From the NCBI GenBank assembly GCA_035547915.1, contig DASZTS010000029.1, positions 1 to 64,000 of the forward strand: 64,000 nucleotides of DNA, in the 5' to 3' direction. This DNA comes from DASSFG01 sp035547915. GTDB taxonomy: Bacteria; Planctomycetota; Planctomycetia; Pirellulales; JAICIG01. Numbering within the stretch: the stretch's first letter is position 1; the number at the start of each line of letters is the position of its first letter. The notes beneath the pieces are model-generated. The model saw only the letters and a program-made list of their open reading frames with translations. It ran no database searches and was not told the origin of the DNA. Shown here piece by piece: positions 54,612 through 63,253 of this stretch. Both the position numbers and the translations under genes were made by a program.

Positions 54612-57110
54612 TTACAACGAAACGACCGTCTCCTCTCTCATTTGCGTGCTCTCCGCCCAAGCCGTCCGCGCGGCGGCAAGCCATTCACAAGCGCCGTCGT
54701 CGTACCAGAAATGATCTGCAATCGACTGCGGACATCCTTCAGCGGTGAGTTCCAGGCCGCATCGCGCGGCCAGCCGCCCGCAGTAAGACGCCATCGCCCT
54801 CATGATCTCCTCACGATTCCCCTTTTCGACGAAACGAGAGGCCACGTAACAGCGGTATCCGAGCAGTTTGAAGTCCGAGCTGACGGCAATGATCTGTCGG
54901 GCAACGACCTGCCTGCGAGCGGCATCGTCGTCGGTGAACACGAAGACGACCTGCTTGTTGGCATCGTAGGCGTTGCCGAGCACCGAAAAATCGTTGCACT
55001 CGCCGAGGGTCAAACAGGTGTGGAAATAGTTTCCCATCAAGAAGAGGTGGTGTAGGTCGCTGGCGAGCCCAATATCCATCGCTCGACCACCGACGACGAT
55101 CGTATCGGGCTCGGCGGAAAGCCAACGATCCAAATCGACGCCGTGAACCGCCGCCTCGCCGAGCCAATCCTGGTTCTCGGACAGATGGCGTTTGTACTCC
55201 GGGCCGTGGCACTCCCGAGCCACGATCAGCTCGCGCAGCCGATCCCCCTCCAACTCGGTCACCGCCCTTGCCCAAGCGGCGAAGTCCCAGTGGCGGTCCG
55301 GCGCGATCCGCTCGGCCACGCTGCCCAAATACGTACGGCACGCCGCCGCCGCGAGTTGGCGCGTCACGACGTCCATGCTCTCGATTCCGAGCTGTAAAAA
55401 CGCCTCCTCGGCAAACCGGCGGATCTTGGCAGGATCGGGCGATGCGCCATGCTGGCGTTCCAGGCTTTGCAATCGTGGCAGGGCAACTCCGGCAAGGGTG
55501 CCGGCTGCCCGCTGGGCACACAATGCACGGCGCTCCCGCTCTCGGCGGTCGCGCAGGTCCAGCAACTTACGAAGTGACTTGGGCAGCATCTCGTTTTTGC
55601 CGATGAACCGCTGCTGGGCGGCAATGCGGTCGAGCAACGCTTGGCAATCCTCGGGGGCTTTCTCACGGCGCACGGCGGAGAGGCAGGGTGCGAGTTGCTC
55701 GAACCAACCGTGCTTATGGACGCTCGGCAGGTATCTCTTCCAAAAGGCGACGTCCAGCAGTTTGCGCATCCGCGGCGTGATGACGCGGGGCGACACCGAC
55801 CCCAGCCATGCCAGCCAGGCACGAACGGGCTTCAAATCCTCCTCCTTTTGAATCCGGCCCACCAGTTCGCCCAACTCGTCCCAATCCAATGGATAACCGT
55901 GTTCGGCAAACATCTCACTGAGGCGTCGGACCACGGGAACGCTCAAGCAGGAACTCGCGATGCGATACATTAGATGGTGCTCGCCGGCCCAGAGGGCATC
56001 GCTCACCGAGTTGCCTCGTCCGAGCAACTGACAAAGGAGTTCGAACTCGCTGGTGTGTGGCAACACACTTAGTTGATCCATGGCGATCAGCAGCGCGTCG
56101 TATCCGGGCTTGCCGATCTGCGCGGCGAGCCTCTCTAAGGCGAGTAAGAGTCCGCTGAAGTCTTCCTGTCCGATCGGCACCTTAAAGCATTGGTGCGGCA
56201 GGGCTGTCGCACTGCCATCGGCGGCGGCGAGTGCCGCCAATGCCGCCGGAACCAGCCAGCGGCCCCGCCGCGCGTCCTCCAACAGTTGCGTACAACTCGC
56301 CAGCAAGAAGTCGCAGTGTTCGCGGAACGTGCGGCCACGAAGCCGCGCCGAGAATTGCCCGGCGCGGATGGCGCTGGCGGGAAGCCGTCGGAGATGCAAA
56401 GACATTTCGACGAGAAGGTGGCGGATCGATTCCTGTTCACCGCGCCGCTTCCATACGAGCACCGCCTGCTGGAAACCACGGACCCGGTCGGACCAGGAAG
56501 TCTTGGGACACGCACTGAGCAACCGCGTCACCGCCGACAAGAAGCGTCGCGTGGCGCAATCTCCCGAGAGCCAATACACGACGCGGGCTTGCCAGGCCAT
56601 GAGCGGCGTCAGGGGGCATTCGCGCCGCGCATGCGTCAAAGCAGCCCGCAACGATGTTTCGGCGGCAGCATCGAGAAAGTAGGGGGCTCCTGTCGGCTCT
56701 CGTCCACTGGCCAGCGCAGCACGCCATCTTCGTAGGGTCTTCAGTCGGGAAGTTAACCTGGCGATTTCCTGCCTCTCCCGAGCCAGCCGCGCGGTGCTGC
56801 GTCGTTTGGCAGGTCTTAGCCGCATCTCCGCGGCAAGATCCTTACGCCAGGCGTTCAGCGCGCGGCCGATACCATCCAATCGGCGGAAGCTCAATTCACC
56901 GTCGACGCAGGGACAACCTAAATCGTTGGGGGTTGGCGATTCTGCCATCGACGGACAGCGGTTACGGTGCGCGAGCGTCTGCTTCAATTTGTCGTGCGCA
57001 ACCTGTCCGCTCACGACGAAGACACGACCTTCGACGTTCACGTAAAGCCGCGCATGCAAGACGCGAGCCAGCAGGATGTCTCGGGGTCTAACGATGGTCT
57101 GGCGAAACAT
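54612..57110 (-). CDS. Large protein of unknown function with BON-like N-terminus and PcfJ-like C-terminal motif
   Basis: This is an 832-residue protein of unknown function. The first 50 residues (LLARVLHARLYVNVEGRVFV, VSGQVAHDKLKQTL) resemble a short BON-type segment. A long helical body follows, with Leu/Arg/Ala-rich hairpins. The C-terminal region has a striking conserved-looking block at about 695-765: FHTCLTLGECNDFSVLGNAY, DANKQVVFVF, ARRQVVARQIIAVSSDF and KLLGYRCYVASRF. Its pattern (HxC, then N-x-x-S, then A-x-D-A-N-K-Q, then R-Q) loosely recalls PcfJ-like proteins. The start is uncertain: ATG at 57110 includes the BON-like part; ATG at 56948 (MAESPTPNDLG) would drop 54 residues. Neither has a good Shine-Dalgarno. 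It stands alone on the minus strand. Confidence 0.75.
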   Translation of the reverse strand: MFRQTIVRPRDILLARVLHARLYVNVEGRVFVVSGQVAHDKLKQTLAHRNRCPSMAESPTPNDLGCPCVDGELSFRRLDGIGRALNAWRKDLAAEMRLRPAKRRSTARLARERQEIARLTSRLKTLRRWRAALASGREPTGAPYFLDAAAETSLRAALTHARRECPLTPLMAWQARVVYWLSGDCATRRFLSAVTRLLSACPKTSWSDRVRGFQQAVLVWKRRGEQESIRHLLVEMSLHLRRLPASAIRAGQFSARLRGRTFREHCDFLLASCTQLLEDARRGRWLVPAALAALAAADGSATALPHQCFKVPIGQEDFSGLLLALERLAAQIGKPGYDALLIAMDQLSVLPHTSEFELLCQLLGRGNSVSDALWAGEHHLMYRIASSCLSVPVVRRLSEMFAEHGYPLDWDELGELVGRIQKEEDLKPVRAWLAWLGSVSPRVITPRMRKLLDVAFWKRYLPSVHKHGWFEQLAPCLSAVRREKAPEDCQALLDRIAAQQRFIGKNEMLPKSLRKLLDLRDRRERERRALCAQRAAGTLAGVALPRLQSLERQHGASPDPAKIRRFAEEAFLQLGIESMDVVTRQLAAAACRTYLGSVAERIAPDRHWDFAAWARAVTELEGDRLRELIVARECHGPEYKRHLSENQDWLGEAAVHGVDLDRWLSAEPDTIVVGGRAMDIGLASDLHHLFLMGNYFHTCLTLGECNDFSVLGNAYDANKQVVFVFTDDDAARRQVVARQIIAVSSDFKLLGYRCYVASRFVEKGNREEIMRAMASYCGRLAARCGLELTAEGCPQSIADHFWYDDGACEWLAAARTAWAESTQMREETVVSL

Positions 57111-57528
57111 AACAATACTCACGCGCAGAGATCGAGCGACGTGCTGGCGGCGCGCGAAGACAGACACTCGGCGCAGCGAGACACAATCGCGGGAAGGAAC
57201 GGGCACAGGGGCCGAAACGGTCGCCGGACGCGCGGCCGCTACCCAGCCTCAGTTCTGGCAACGGCGACGACGTTTACCGCGTTGCCGAGCGACTCGAGGT
57301 CAACCCTCGCCCAGCGGCACGGCCAGCGCCATTCGCGACAACAATTGGCGCGATTTGGCGAGCGTGGAGATCCCTTTGCAGCGCTGATGGGGAGAAGCGT
57401 CGACGAAACCCGCATTGGGCTTCGGCCATATGCGAGGCAGACACGGGACAGGAACGAAGGTTCGGGGTGCGAGGGCAGTTCGTCTGTCCCGAACTGAACG
57501 GCGCACGCGTGCGTGGCAGGCGCTAGCC
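57111..57528. other. Intergenic region, no gene seen
   Basis: This stretch of 418 bases lies between two minus-strand genes. It contains short open frames on both strands with Arg-rich, non-protein-like translations. No repeats, terminator or promoter were recognised. It could carry the 5' end of the 832-residue gene if translation starts upstream of 57110. Confidence 0.5.
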
Positions 57529-58890
57529 TTAGCGCTGTCGAATCCTACGAATCGAATCTTCGGCGTCGTTCTTGATCCTTGAGGAGTTGCTGCTTTTGGA
57601 GAGTTGGGTGAGCGGCGCTATGCTTTTCTCCGTGCCGATCTTACCAAGGACCTTAACGATCAAAAGGCATGTCTTCTCGTCCGCTTCGTCGAGGTGTTCG
57701 AGCAGAGCCGGTTCCGCAGCAGCGCCCATCTTGGTTAGCGCGTGGTCGACCTGGAATCCGTGGTGTTCGACCAAGCCCAGAAGCGGTCCGGCCGCACGGG
57801 GATCGTTATATGGCTCGAGCGATTCGACGGCCGCGCGAACTACGGAACCGTCATTGTCGGCCAACAGCACGATGAGCGCCGGAACGGCCTGCTCGCTGCT
57901 CAACCACGTGGGCAGCAACTCCACGATTTCAATGCGCATGCGGGCGTTGTTCGACTGTGCCAACAAATCCAACAAGGCGGCGGCGATTTCTTCTTTGAGT
58001 TCTTTGGGAGGTGCGATCTTGAATCGCCTGACAGCACGCTCGCAGCGTTTCGGGTCGGGAGACTTCAAGTCGGCCAGGTTCTGACTATAAAATCCAGGCG
58101 CGTTTTTATCCGTTATCTCTGGCGGCGGAAGTTTCGTGGGGTCCACGAGCACGACGAGCCGTCGACCGCGCTCGTCGATTTCGGTCACTTTCCCGAAGTC
58201 GATCTTCTCAGCCAGCGCGCGTAGGTCCGACGCGGTAGTGAGCGTGACCGTCGTCTCTGTGTCATTGTTGGACGTCGCCCACATTTGGGTTGCGCCGGAA
58301 AGCGCACCCAACCGATCGGTGACCGTCGATCCTAGCCCTGAGACGAGCCCCTGAACGAGAATAGTCACCGCTGAACTCGATCCGGCTGGTGGCGGCGGAG
58401 GCGTAACGGGAGAAGCTTTGGGGCTCGGCTGAGCAGCAGGCGCGCCGATCGGTGCTGGGTTCGCGTTCGGAACAAGGGGTACCTGCTGCCTTGGCGCAGC
58501 TTCTCGTCTTTGCACGCGGCGGACGTAGCGGAAGTAGGCCGACGAAAGGGCCAGAATAATTACCAAACATGTGCTCGCGATGCTCATGACGACCTTCAAC
58601 GGCCCCGACCTGTTCGCTTTGGGGCGGCTGCTCGCTAGTGTCGTAACGGGCGCGCGAGACGGCGGGCCGGCCGCCGGCCTGCCCGGTGGAGGAAGTATCT
58701 CGTCCAAGGGCCCGGCAAGGTTCGTCGGCTGCACTTGTCCGCGGTCTGCTGCTCCGCGCTGTGTCGCTCCGCGCGGGGCAGGGACCGCGATCGGGCCGCC
58801 GCACTGTTTGCACTTGGCGGTCAGTCCGGCGAACCGATCGTTCAGCGAGTAAGATTGTCCACAGCCCGGGCACTGAACGGCGATCGGCAT
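57529..58890 (-). CDS. Zinc-ribbon membrane protein with HEAT-like repeats
   Basis: This is a 453-residue protein. An N-terminal zinc ribbon has C7, C10, C27 and C30 (VQCPGCGQSYSLNDRFAG, then KCKQCGGPIAVP). A Pro/Ala-rich linker, one membrane helix (about 99-121) and a second Pro-rich linker follow, then a small alpha/beta segment (LRALAEKIDFGKVTEIDERG). From about residue 290 come HEAT/armadillo-type repeats (SEQAVPALIVLLADNDGSVV, RAAVESLEPYNDPRAAGPLL, KVLGKIGTEKSIAPLTQL). The zinc ribbon has exactly the Cys spacing of the divergently transcribed metalloprotease at 59181. The architecture is common in Planctomycetes; partners are unknown. Confidence 0.87.
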   Translation of the reverse strand: MPIAVQCPGCGQSYSLNDRFAGLTAKCKQCGGPIAVPAPRGATQRGAADRGQVQPTNLAGPLDEILPPPGRPAAGPPSRAPVTTLASSRPKANRSGPLKVVMSIASTCLVIILALSSAYFRYVRRVQRREAAPRQQVPLVPNANPAPIGAPAAQPSPKASPVTPPPPPAGSSSAVTILVQGLVSGLGSTVTDRLGALSGATQMWATSNNDTETTVTLTTASDLRALAEKIDFGKVTEIDERGRRLVVLVDPTKLPPPEITDKNAPGFYSQNLADLKSPDPKRCERAVRRFKIAPPKELKEEIAAALLDLLAQSNNARMRIEIVELLPTWLSSEQAVPALIVLLADNDGSVVRAAVESLEPYNDPRAAGPLLGLVEHHGFQVDHALTKMGAAAEPALLEHLDEADEKTCLLIVKVLGKIGTEKSIAPLTQLSKSSNSSRIKNDAEDSIRRIRQR

Positions 58891-59180
58891 ATTGCACCTC
58901 CCTCAGTATTGCCGGTAGGTCGTCGGTACGGACCGTCGACCCAGACCGCGAGAACAACAAGTTGGCCGGTCCCCGACGGGAACGAACGAATCGGCATGTT
59001 AGAGGTGCCTGACTCCGGTTGCAAGAAAATGGCGCCAATCTCGTTTCGGTCCTCGCTTGGTCGAAAGGTCCGCCGTTAGCGGTCGCCACCGAGTACGACG
59101 GTAAACTGAAAAATTTGCCGGCAGCCGGTCAAGGCGATAGACTTCCGATTCATCGCAACGCCTTTAATGGGAGCAGGCCC

Positions 59181-61661
59181 TTGGCTATCGTCGTCACCTG
59201 CCGTAACTGCCAGGCGACCTTCGGCGCGAAAGAGGCCGATGCCGGTAGACGCGGCAAGTGCCCAAACTGCAAGAGCGAACTTATCGTTCCCGAAGCCGGT
59301 CCGTCGGCTCCGGCGACCATCACGGCCAACCTTGTCGAAGAGCCGGCGCAACGTCGGCAGCCGGCAGTAGGTGCCGGCAGTGCGGCGAAAAGCGCCCCGG
59401 CGGGTCCTCCGACCGCCCGCCGCGTCCCCGCGCCGGCTGTCAGCGCCGGCCAGGCCGCGCAAGCGACCGCGGCAGGCTCGACCTACAACCCCGCCTCGAT
59501 CCTCAACGCATTCCAAGGGTCGATCGAGCCCGTGCGCAGCGCGGGTGGATACCGACTCGCCGTGGTCCTCGTGCTCGGGTTCATGGTGCTGTTGCCGGTC
59601 TTCTACGTCGCACTCATCGGATTAGTGTGCCTGTTGCTCGGTCTGCACGCTGTTTACGACACGGCCCTCTTGCATGCGGGCCGCGGTCGCGGAGCGCTGC
59701 TCGCCGTCATGCTCTATTCGGCGCCCCTGCTCGCCGGCGCGATCCTGGTATTCTTCATGTTCAAGCCGTTGCTGGCGCGACCGATGAAGCAGGGCAAGCC
59801 GCGATCGCTCAACCGCGAGCAAGAACCACTCCTGTTCGCCTTCGTCGACCGCGTCTGCGAGGCCGTCAATGCGCCCGCCCCGTCGCGGATCGACGTCGAT
59901 TGCTATGTAAACGCCTCGGCCAGCTTTCGCCGGGGCATGTGGAGCATGCTGGGCAACGACCTGGTGCTCACCCTCGGGCTCCCCTTGGTTGCCGGTCTGA
60001 ATACGCGACAATTCGCCGGCGTCGTGGCCCACGAGTTCGGCCACTTCAGCCAAGGAGCCGGTATGCGGTTGAGCTACCTCGTCCGCACACTCAGCTTCTG
60101 GCTAACGCGCGTCGTCTACGAACGCGATGAATGGGACGAGCGCCTCGTGGCCTGGTCGCAGGGACTCGACATTCGCATCGGCATCATCTTTCTGTTCGCC
60201 CGCCTCTTCGTGTGGCTCACGCGCAAGACGCTATGGCTGCTCATGATGTTGGGACACCTCGTCAGCGGCATCCTGCTGCGGCAGATGGAATACGACGCCG
60301 ATTGCTATGAGACGAGGCTGGTCGGCAGCGACGTATTCGAGTCGACCATGCGCCGCCTGATCTTGCTCGATGTCGCCACGCAAGGTGCCTTCGCCGACTT
60401 AGGCGAATTCAGCAAGGAAGGGCGTCTGAGCGACGATTTTCCGCGGCTCATCGTGGCCAATGCCGGCCAGATCGGTCCGCAGGCGACAAAATGGGTCGAC
60501 GAAAGGATCGACGAGGAGTCGGAGGGGCTGTTTTCGACGCATCCGGCTCCGCGCGACCGCATCGCACATGCGCACGAAGAAGCGGCGCCGGGCATCTTCC
60601 ACGTCGAGCGACCGGCCAGGGACCTTTTCCAGAATTTCGCGGCGCTCTCCAAGACCTGCACACTCGATCTGTATCGATCGCTGTTCGGCAAACAGGTCAA
60701 GCTCACCGACCTGCACCCGGTCGAGCAACTCTTGGCCAAGCAGGAGCAATTCGCCGACGACATCAAATCACTGAAACGATTCTTCCAAAACACGTTCAGC
60801 CTGCTGCGGCCGCTTCGCCTACCTCAGTCGTCGCTGACGGAGGGTGCCCCCGCCACCCACCTCGTGGTAGAGCTCAAGCGAGCCCGGCAGAGCATGCTGC
60901 AACAATTGCCCGAGCACCAGCGCCTATTCACCACGTACGACCAGGCCGACACCGACTGGCTCGAAGCCGAAATGGCCGATGCGCTGTTCAATGCGCGGGT
61001 CAAGGTCAAAGCCAGCGATTTCAAACAGTCGTTGACCAGCCCGCAGCAAACCCTGCAAGCCCGCGCAGCCGCCCGCGGCCGACTGGAGCAGATTTCCGGT
61101 CAGCTTGTGCCGCTCGAGGAGTTGGCCATCCGACGGCTGGTGCTGGCCATGGAGCTTGCCCAGCGCGACGAGGTTGCCGCACGCCTTTCCACCGCACAAG
61201 AGCGTCTGGCAGAATGCGAACGGATTCGCACCGCAGCCGCCGTCGCCAGCGCGCAAGTCGGCGTCTGGTTGGCGCTGCGCAATCGCATGGCCGTGCTCTC
61301 AACGCTGCTGCCCAGGCTGAGCGAGGCCCGCGACAACGCCAGCCTGTTCGGATCGGTGGAAAAGAACATCGGCCTGCTTGTACGGCAAATTCGTGATTTT
61401 CAGAACGAACTGTCTCACGTGCGATATCCCTTCCATCACGCCAAGGCCGACCCGACGCTCTCCGAATTTCTCCTGCCGCAGGCGTTCAACGAAAGCGATT
61501 GGTCGGCCGTCCTATCGGCCGGTAGCGCCGTCGTCGAAGGGTTTCCGCGGCTGTACGCCCGCATGTTCGGGCGGATGACCGCGCTGGCCGAAGAGGTCGA
61601 AGGCCTGCTCGGCCTTCCGCGGCAGGCCGATCCGGTCGAAAGCGAAGAAAAGACCGGCTAG
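59181..61661 (+). CDS. Membrane M48-family metallopeptidase with N-terminal zinc ribbon
   Basis: This is an 826-residue protein. A zinc ribbon with C7, C10, C27 and C30 (VTCRNCQATFGAKEADAG, then KCPNCKSELIVPEAG) and an Ala/Pro linker precede two to three membrane helices at about 125-190. The M48 peptidase domain carries HEFGH (284-288; zinc ligands H284, H288, catalytic E285) and the third ligand region EYDAD (370-374). A further hydrophobic region lies between these motifs, and about 350 mostly helical residues follow. The start is TTG at 59181, backed by GGGAG 7 nt upstream and by the ribbon starting at once; the longer open frame has no other support. HtpX-like quality control of membrane proteins is a reasonable inference. 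Confidence 0.88.
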   Translation: MAIVVTCRNCQATFGAKEADAGRRGKCPNCKSELIVPEAGPSAPATITANLVEEPAQRRQPAVGAGSAAKSAPAGPPTARRVPAPAVSAGQAAQATAAGSTYNPASILNAFQGSIEPVRSAGGYRLAVVLVLGFMVLLPVFYVALIGLVCLLLGLHAVYDTALLHAGRGRGALLAVMLYSAPLLAGAILVFFMFKPLLARPMKQGKPRSLNREQEPLLFAFVDRVCEAVNAPAPSRIDVDCYVNASASFRRGMWSMLGNDLVLTLGLPLVAGLNTRQFAGVVAHEFGHFSQGAGMRLSYLVRTLSFWLTRVVYERDEWDERLVAWSQGLDIRIGIIFLFARLFVWLTRKTLWLLMMLGHLVSGILLRQMEYDADCYETRLVGSDVFESTMRRLILLDVATQGAFADLGEFSKEGRLSDDFPRLIVANAGQIGPQATKWVDERIDEESEGLFSTHPAPRDRIAHAHEEAAPGIFHVERPARDLFQNFAALSKTCTLDLYRSLFGKQVKLTDLHPVEQLLAKQEQFADDIKSLKRFFQNTFSLLRPLRLPQSSLTEGAPATHLVVELKRARQSMLQQLPEHQRLFTTYDQADTDWLEAEMADALFNARVKVKASDFKQSLTSPQQTLQARAAARGRLEQISGQLVPLEELAIRRLVLAMELAQRDEVAARLSTAQERLAECERIRTAAAVASAQVGVWLALRNRMAVLSTLLPRLSEARDNASLFGSVEKNIGLLVRQIRDFQNELSHVRYPFHHAKADPTLSEFLLPQAFNESDWSAVLSAGSAVVEGFPRLYARMFGRMTALAEEVEGLLGLPRQADPVESEEKTG

Positions 61662-61753
61662 CCGAAGACGTCGGAATCGCGGGCAAGGGCTAAAATGGAA
61701 GTGTGCTCGCGCCAGGCGGCGCGTGACGTTGACCGAACGCTAAGGAGAACCGC

Positions 61754-62251
61754 ATGCCCCCTTTGTCCGGCGTCCTGGCCCGCGATATTATGCGCCGCGA
61801 TCTGATCACCACGCATCCCCGGCAGTCGCTCGCCGAGTTGCGCCACCTGCTCATCGAATCGCACATCTCGGGCGTCCCCGTCGTCGACGCGGGCCGGATG
61901 GTGGGGATCGTCAGCCGCAGCGACCTGGTGCGCGTCGCCGAACTCGTCGTGGCGCTCGACTCCGAGGTATCGGAAGAGGAGCGATTTGAACATCAGACCG
62001 ACGGTTTTTACCACGCCGCGGACGAGAAGAACAATGACGGCTTCAGCGGCTTCCGGCGGCGCCTCAACGACCTGAAGGTCAAAGACGCCATGCGGGCACA
62101 GGTCATGACATGCGCGCCCGAAACTCCCGTAACACAGGTGGCGGCGGAGATGGTTCGGCACCACGTCCACCGCATCGTCGTAGTCGAAGGTGACAAGCCC
62201 GTGGGCATCGTCAGCTCGCTCGACATCGTGGCGCTCGTAGCGGAAGATTAG
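61754..62251 (+). CDS. CBS-pair domain protein
   Basis: This 165-residue protein is made of two CBS domains, which bind adenosyl nucleotides. The first has RDIMRRDLITTHPRQSLAEL, ISGVPVVDAGRMVGIVSRSD; the second VKDAMRAQVMTCAPETPVTQ, VHRIVVVEGDKPVGIVSSLD. Both show the GIVS-x-x-D nucleotide-binding end. A charged insertion of about 40 residues (LDSEVSEEERFEHQTDGFYH) separates them. The gene has a strong Shine-Dalgarno (AAGGAGA before ATG) and follows the metalloprotease gene by 92 bp, possibly in the same transcript. Stand-alone CBS pairs often regulate other enzymes or transporters. Confidence 0.9.
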   Translation: MPPLSGVLARDIMRRDLITTHPRQSLAELRHLLIESHISGVPVVDAGRMVGIVSRSDLVRVAELVVALDSEVSEEERFEHQTDGFYHAADEKNNDGFSGFRRRLNDLKVKDAMRAQVMTCAPETPVTQVAAEMVRHHVHRIVVVEGDKPVGIVSSLDIVALVAED

Positions 62252-62271
62252 AGCTGCTTCGTCGGCGGGCG

Positions 62272-63171
62272 CTACTGCAACAGGGGCCGAAGGCGGGCCA
62301 TCGCGTCGTTCTTGGCCTGAATGCCGGCCGGATTCGCCAACAAGCGAGGCGGCTCTTTTTGCACCACGTTAGCGGGTGACACTTCGCCGATGGTCAATTC
62401 TCCGTCGGTGAAATAGCGGTCGCCGCCGCCGTTGCGGCCGTCGAGTGTGGCGCCAACCCCCGTCACCTGGAAAACCTCAGTGAGCTGCCCGGCGTGTGAA
62501 AGCGTCTCGATCACGTGGTCACGTTCGGTGTCGACATCGGACGCGATATGGTGGGTGATCTTGCCCGTCAGGTGGCTGATACCGACGCTGCGGTCGAACG
62601 TCCCCGCGCCAATCCAAAGCGGACGGTCGCCCATGCCCAGCTCACTCGATTTCCAAAACCGCACGTGGTGCCGCTGCCGCGCGTTTTCATCGACCGGCTG
62701 TTCGAATGCCAGGTCTTGCTGCCGGCCCCAGACGTACAGGTTGCTCACCGGGGCCGTGTCGTATTCGTGCTTGAAGACCACGCTGGTGGCGATATGCACG
62801 CTCGAGCGCAACGTGGTGCGATCGGCGGGAAACCAACCGGCGGCGAGCATGGCGGCCACCACTTCGTCTTGCTCGCCGACGAGCGCGACGTTGAGCGGAT
62901 CGCCGGGGATTCCGTCGACCGTGTACGCCGTCTTAGGTGCCGCGGCCATCGGCGGGTGGTGATCGAAGTGTCGCCAAGCGAGCGGCAGTATGCCGTAGGC
63001 GATGAGAAAGTACAGCAGGAGCAGGACCAGCAGCGTATCCCCTGCCCGGGCGGCGAGCCGACGCAAGCGGTGTTGGCGCGCCGCAGCGTGAATGGTGCCC
63101 ACAACAGGCGTAGCCTGCTTAGCATTTGCGGCCGGAGAGTGTTCTTTAGATCGGTCCATTCGAACACCCAT
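62272..63171 (-). CDS. LssY_C-domain membrane protein
   Basis: This 299-residue protein has a basic cytoplasmic N-terminus and one membrane helix (about 45-67, LLVLLLLYFLIAYGILPLAW). A domain matching LssY_C follows: IPGDPLNVALVGEQDEVVAA, MLAAGWFPADRTT, NLYVWGRQQDLAFEQPVDEN, RQRHHVRFWKS, and IGAGTFDRSVGISHLTGKIT with THHIASDVDTERDHVIETL. The family is found at the C-terminus of LssY and DedA-linked proteins; its biochemical role is not established. Here it occurs alone with a membrane anchor. The start could be 63171 or the Met at 63159. It lies 82 bp downstream of the O-antigen ligase-like gene on the same strand. Confidence 0.85.
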   Translation of the reverse strand: MGVRMDRSKEHSPAANAKQATPVVGTIHAAARQHRLRRLAARAGDTLLVLLLLYFLIAYGILPLAWRHFDHHPPMAAAPKTAYTVDGIPGDPLNVALVGEQDEVVAAMLAAGWFPADRTTLRSSVHIATSVVFKHEYDTAPVSNLYVWGRQQDLAFEQPVDENARQRHHVRFWKSSELGMGDRPLWIGAGTFDRSVGISHLTGKITHHIASDVDTERDHVIETLSHAGQLTEVFQVTGVGATLDGRNGGGDRYFTDGELTIGEVSPANVVQKEPPRLLANPAGIQAKNDAMARLRPLLQ

Positions 63172-63253
63172 TATGTCGCGCGGGCCTAGTAGATGCCCAC
63201 CGGCACGACCTTAGTGGCTCGGCACGCGTGCGTCAACGACCAGCGAGAGGACA

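Noticed and set aside
56967..57497. 176-codon plus-strand frame upstream of the 832-residue gene
   Set aside because: The translation is Arg/Gln/Thr-rich without hydrophobic core, and the frame overlaps the minus-strand gene's start.
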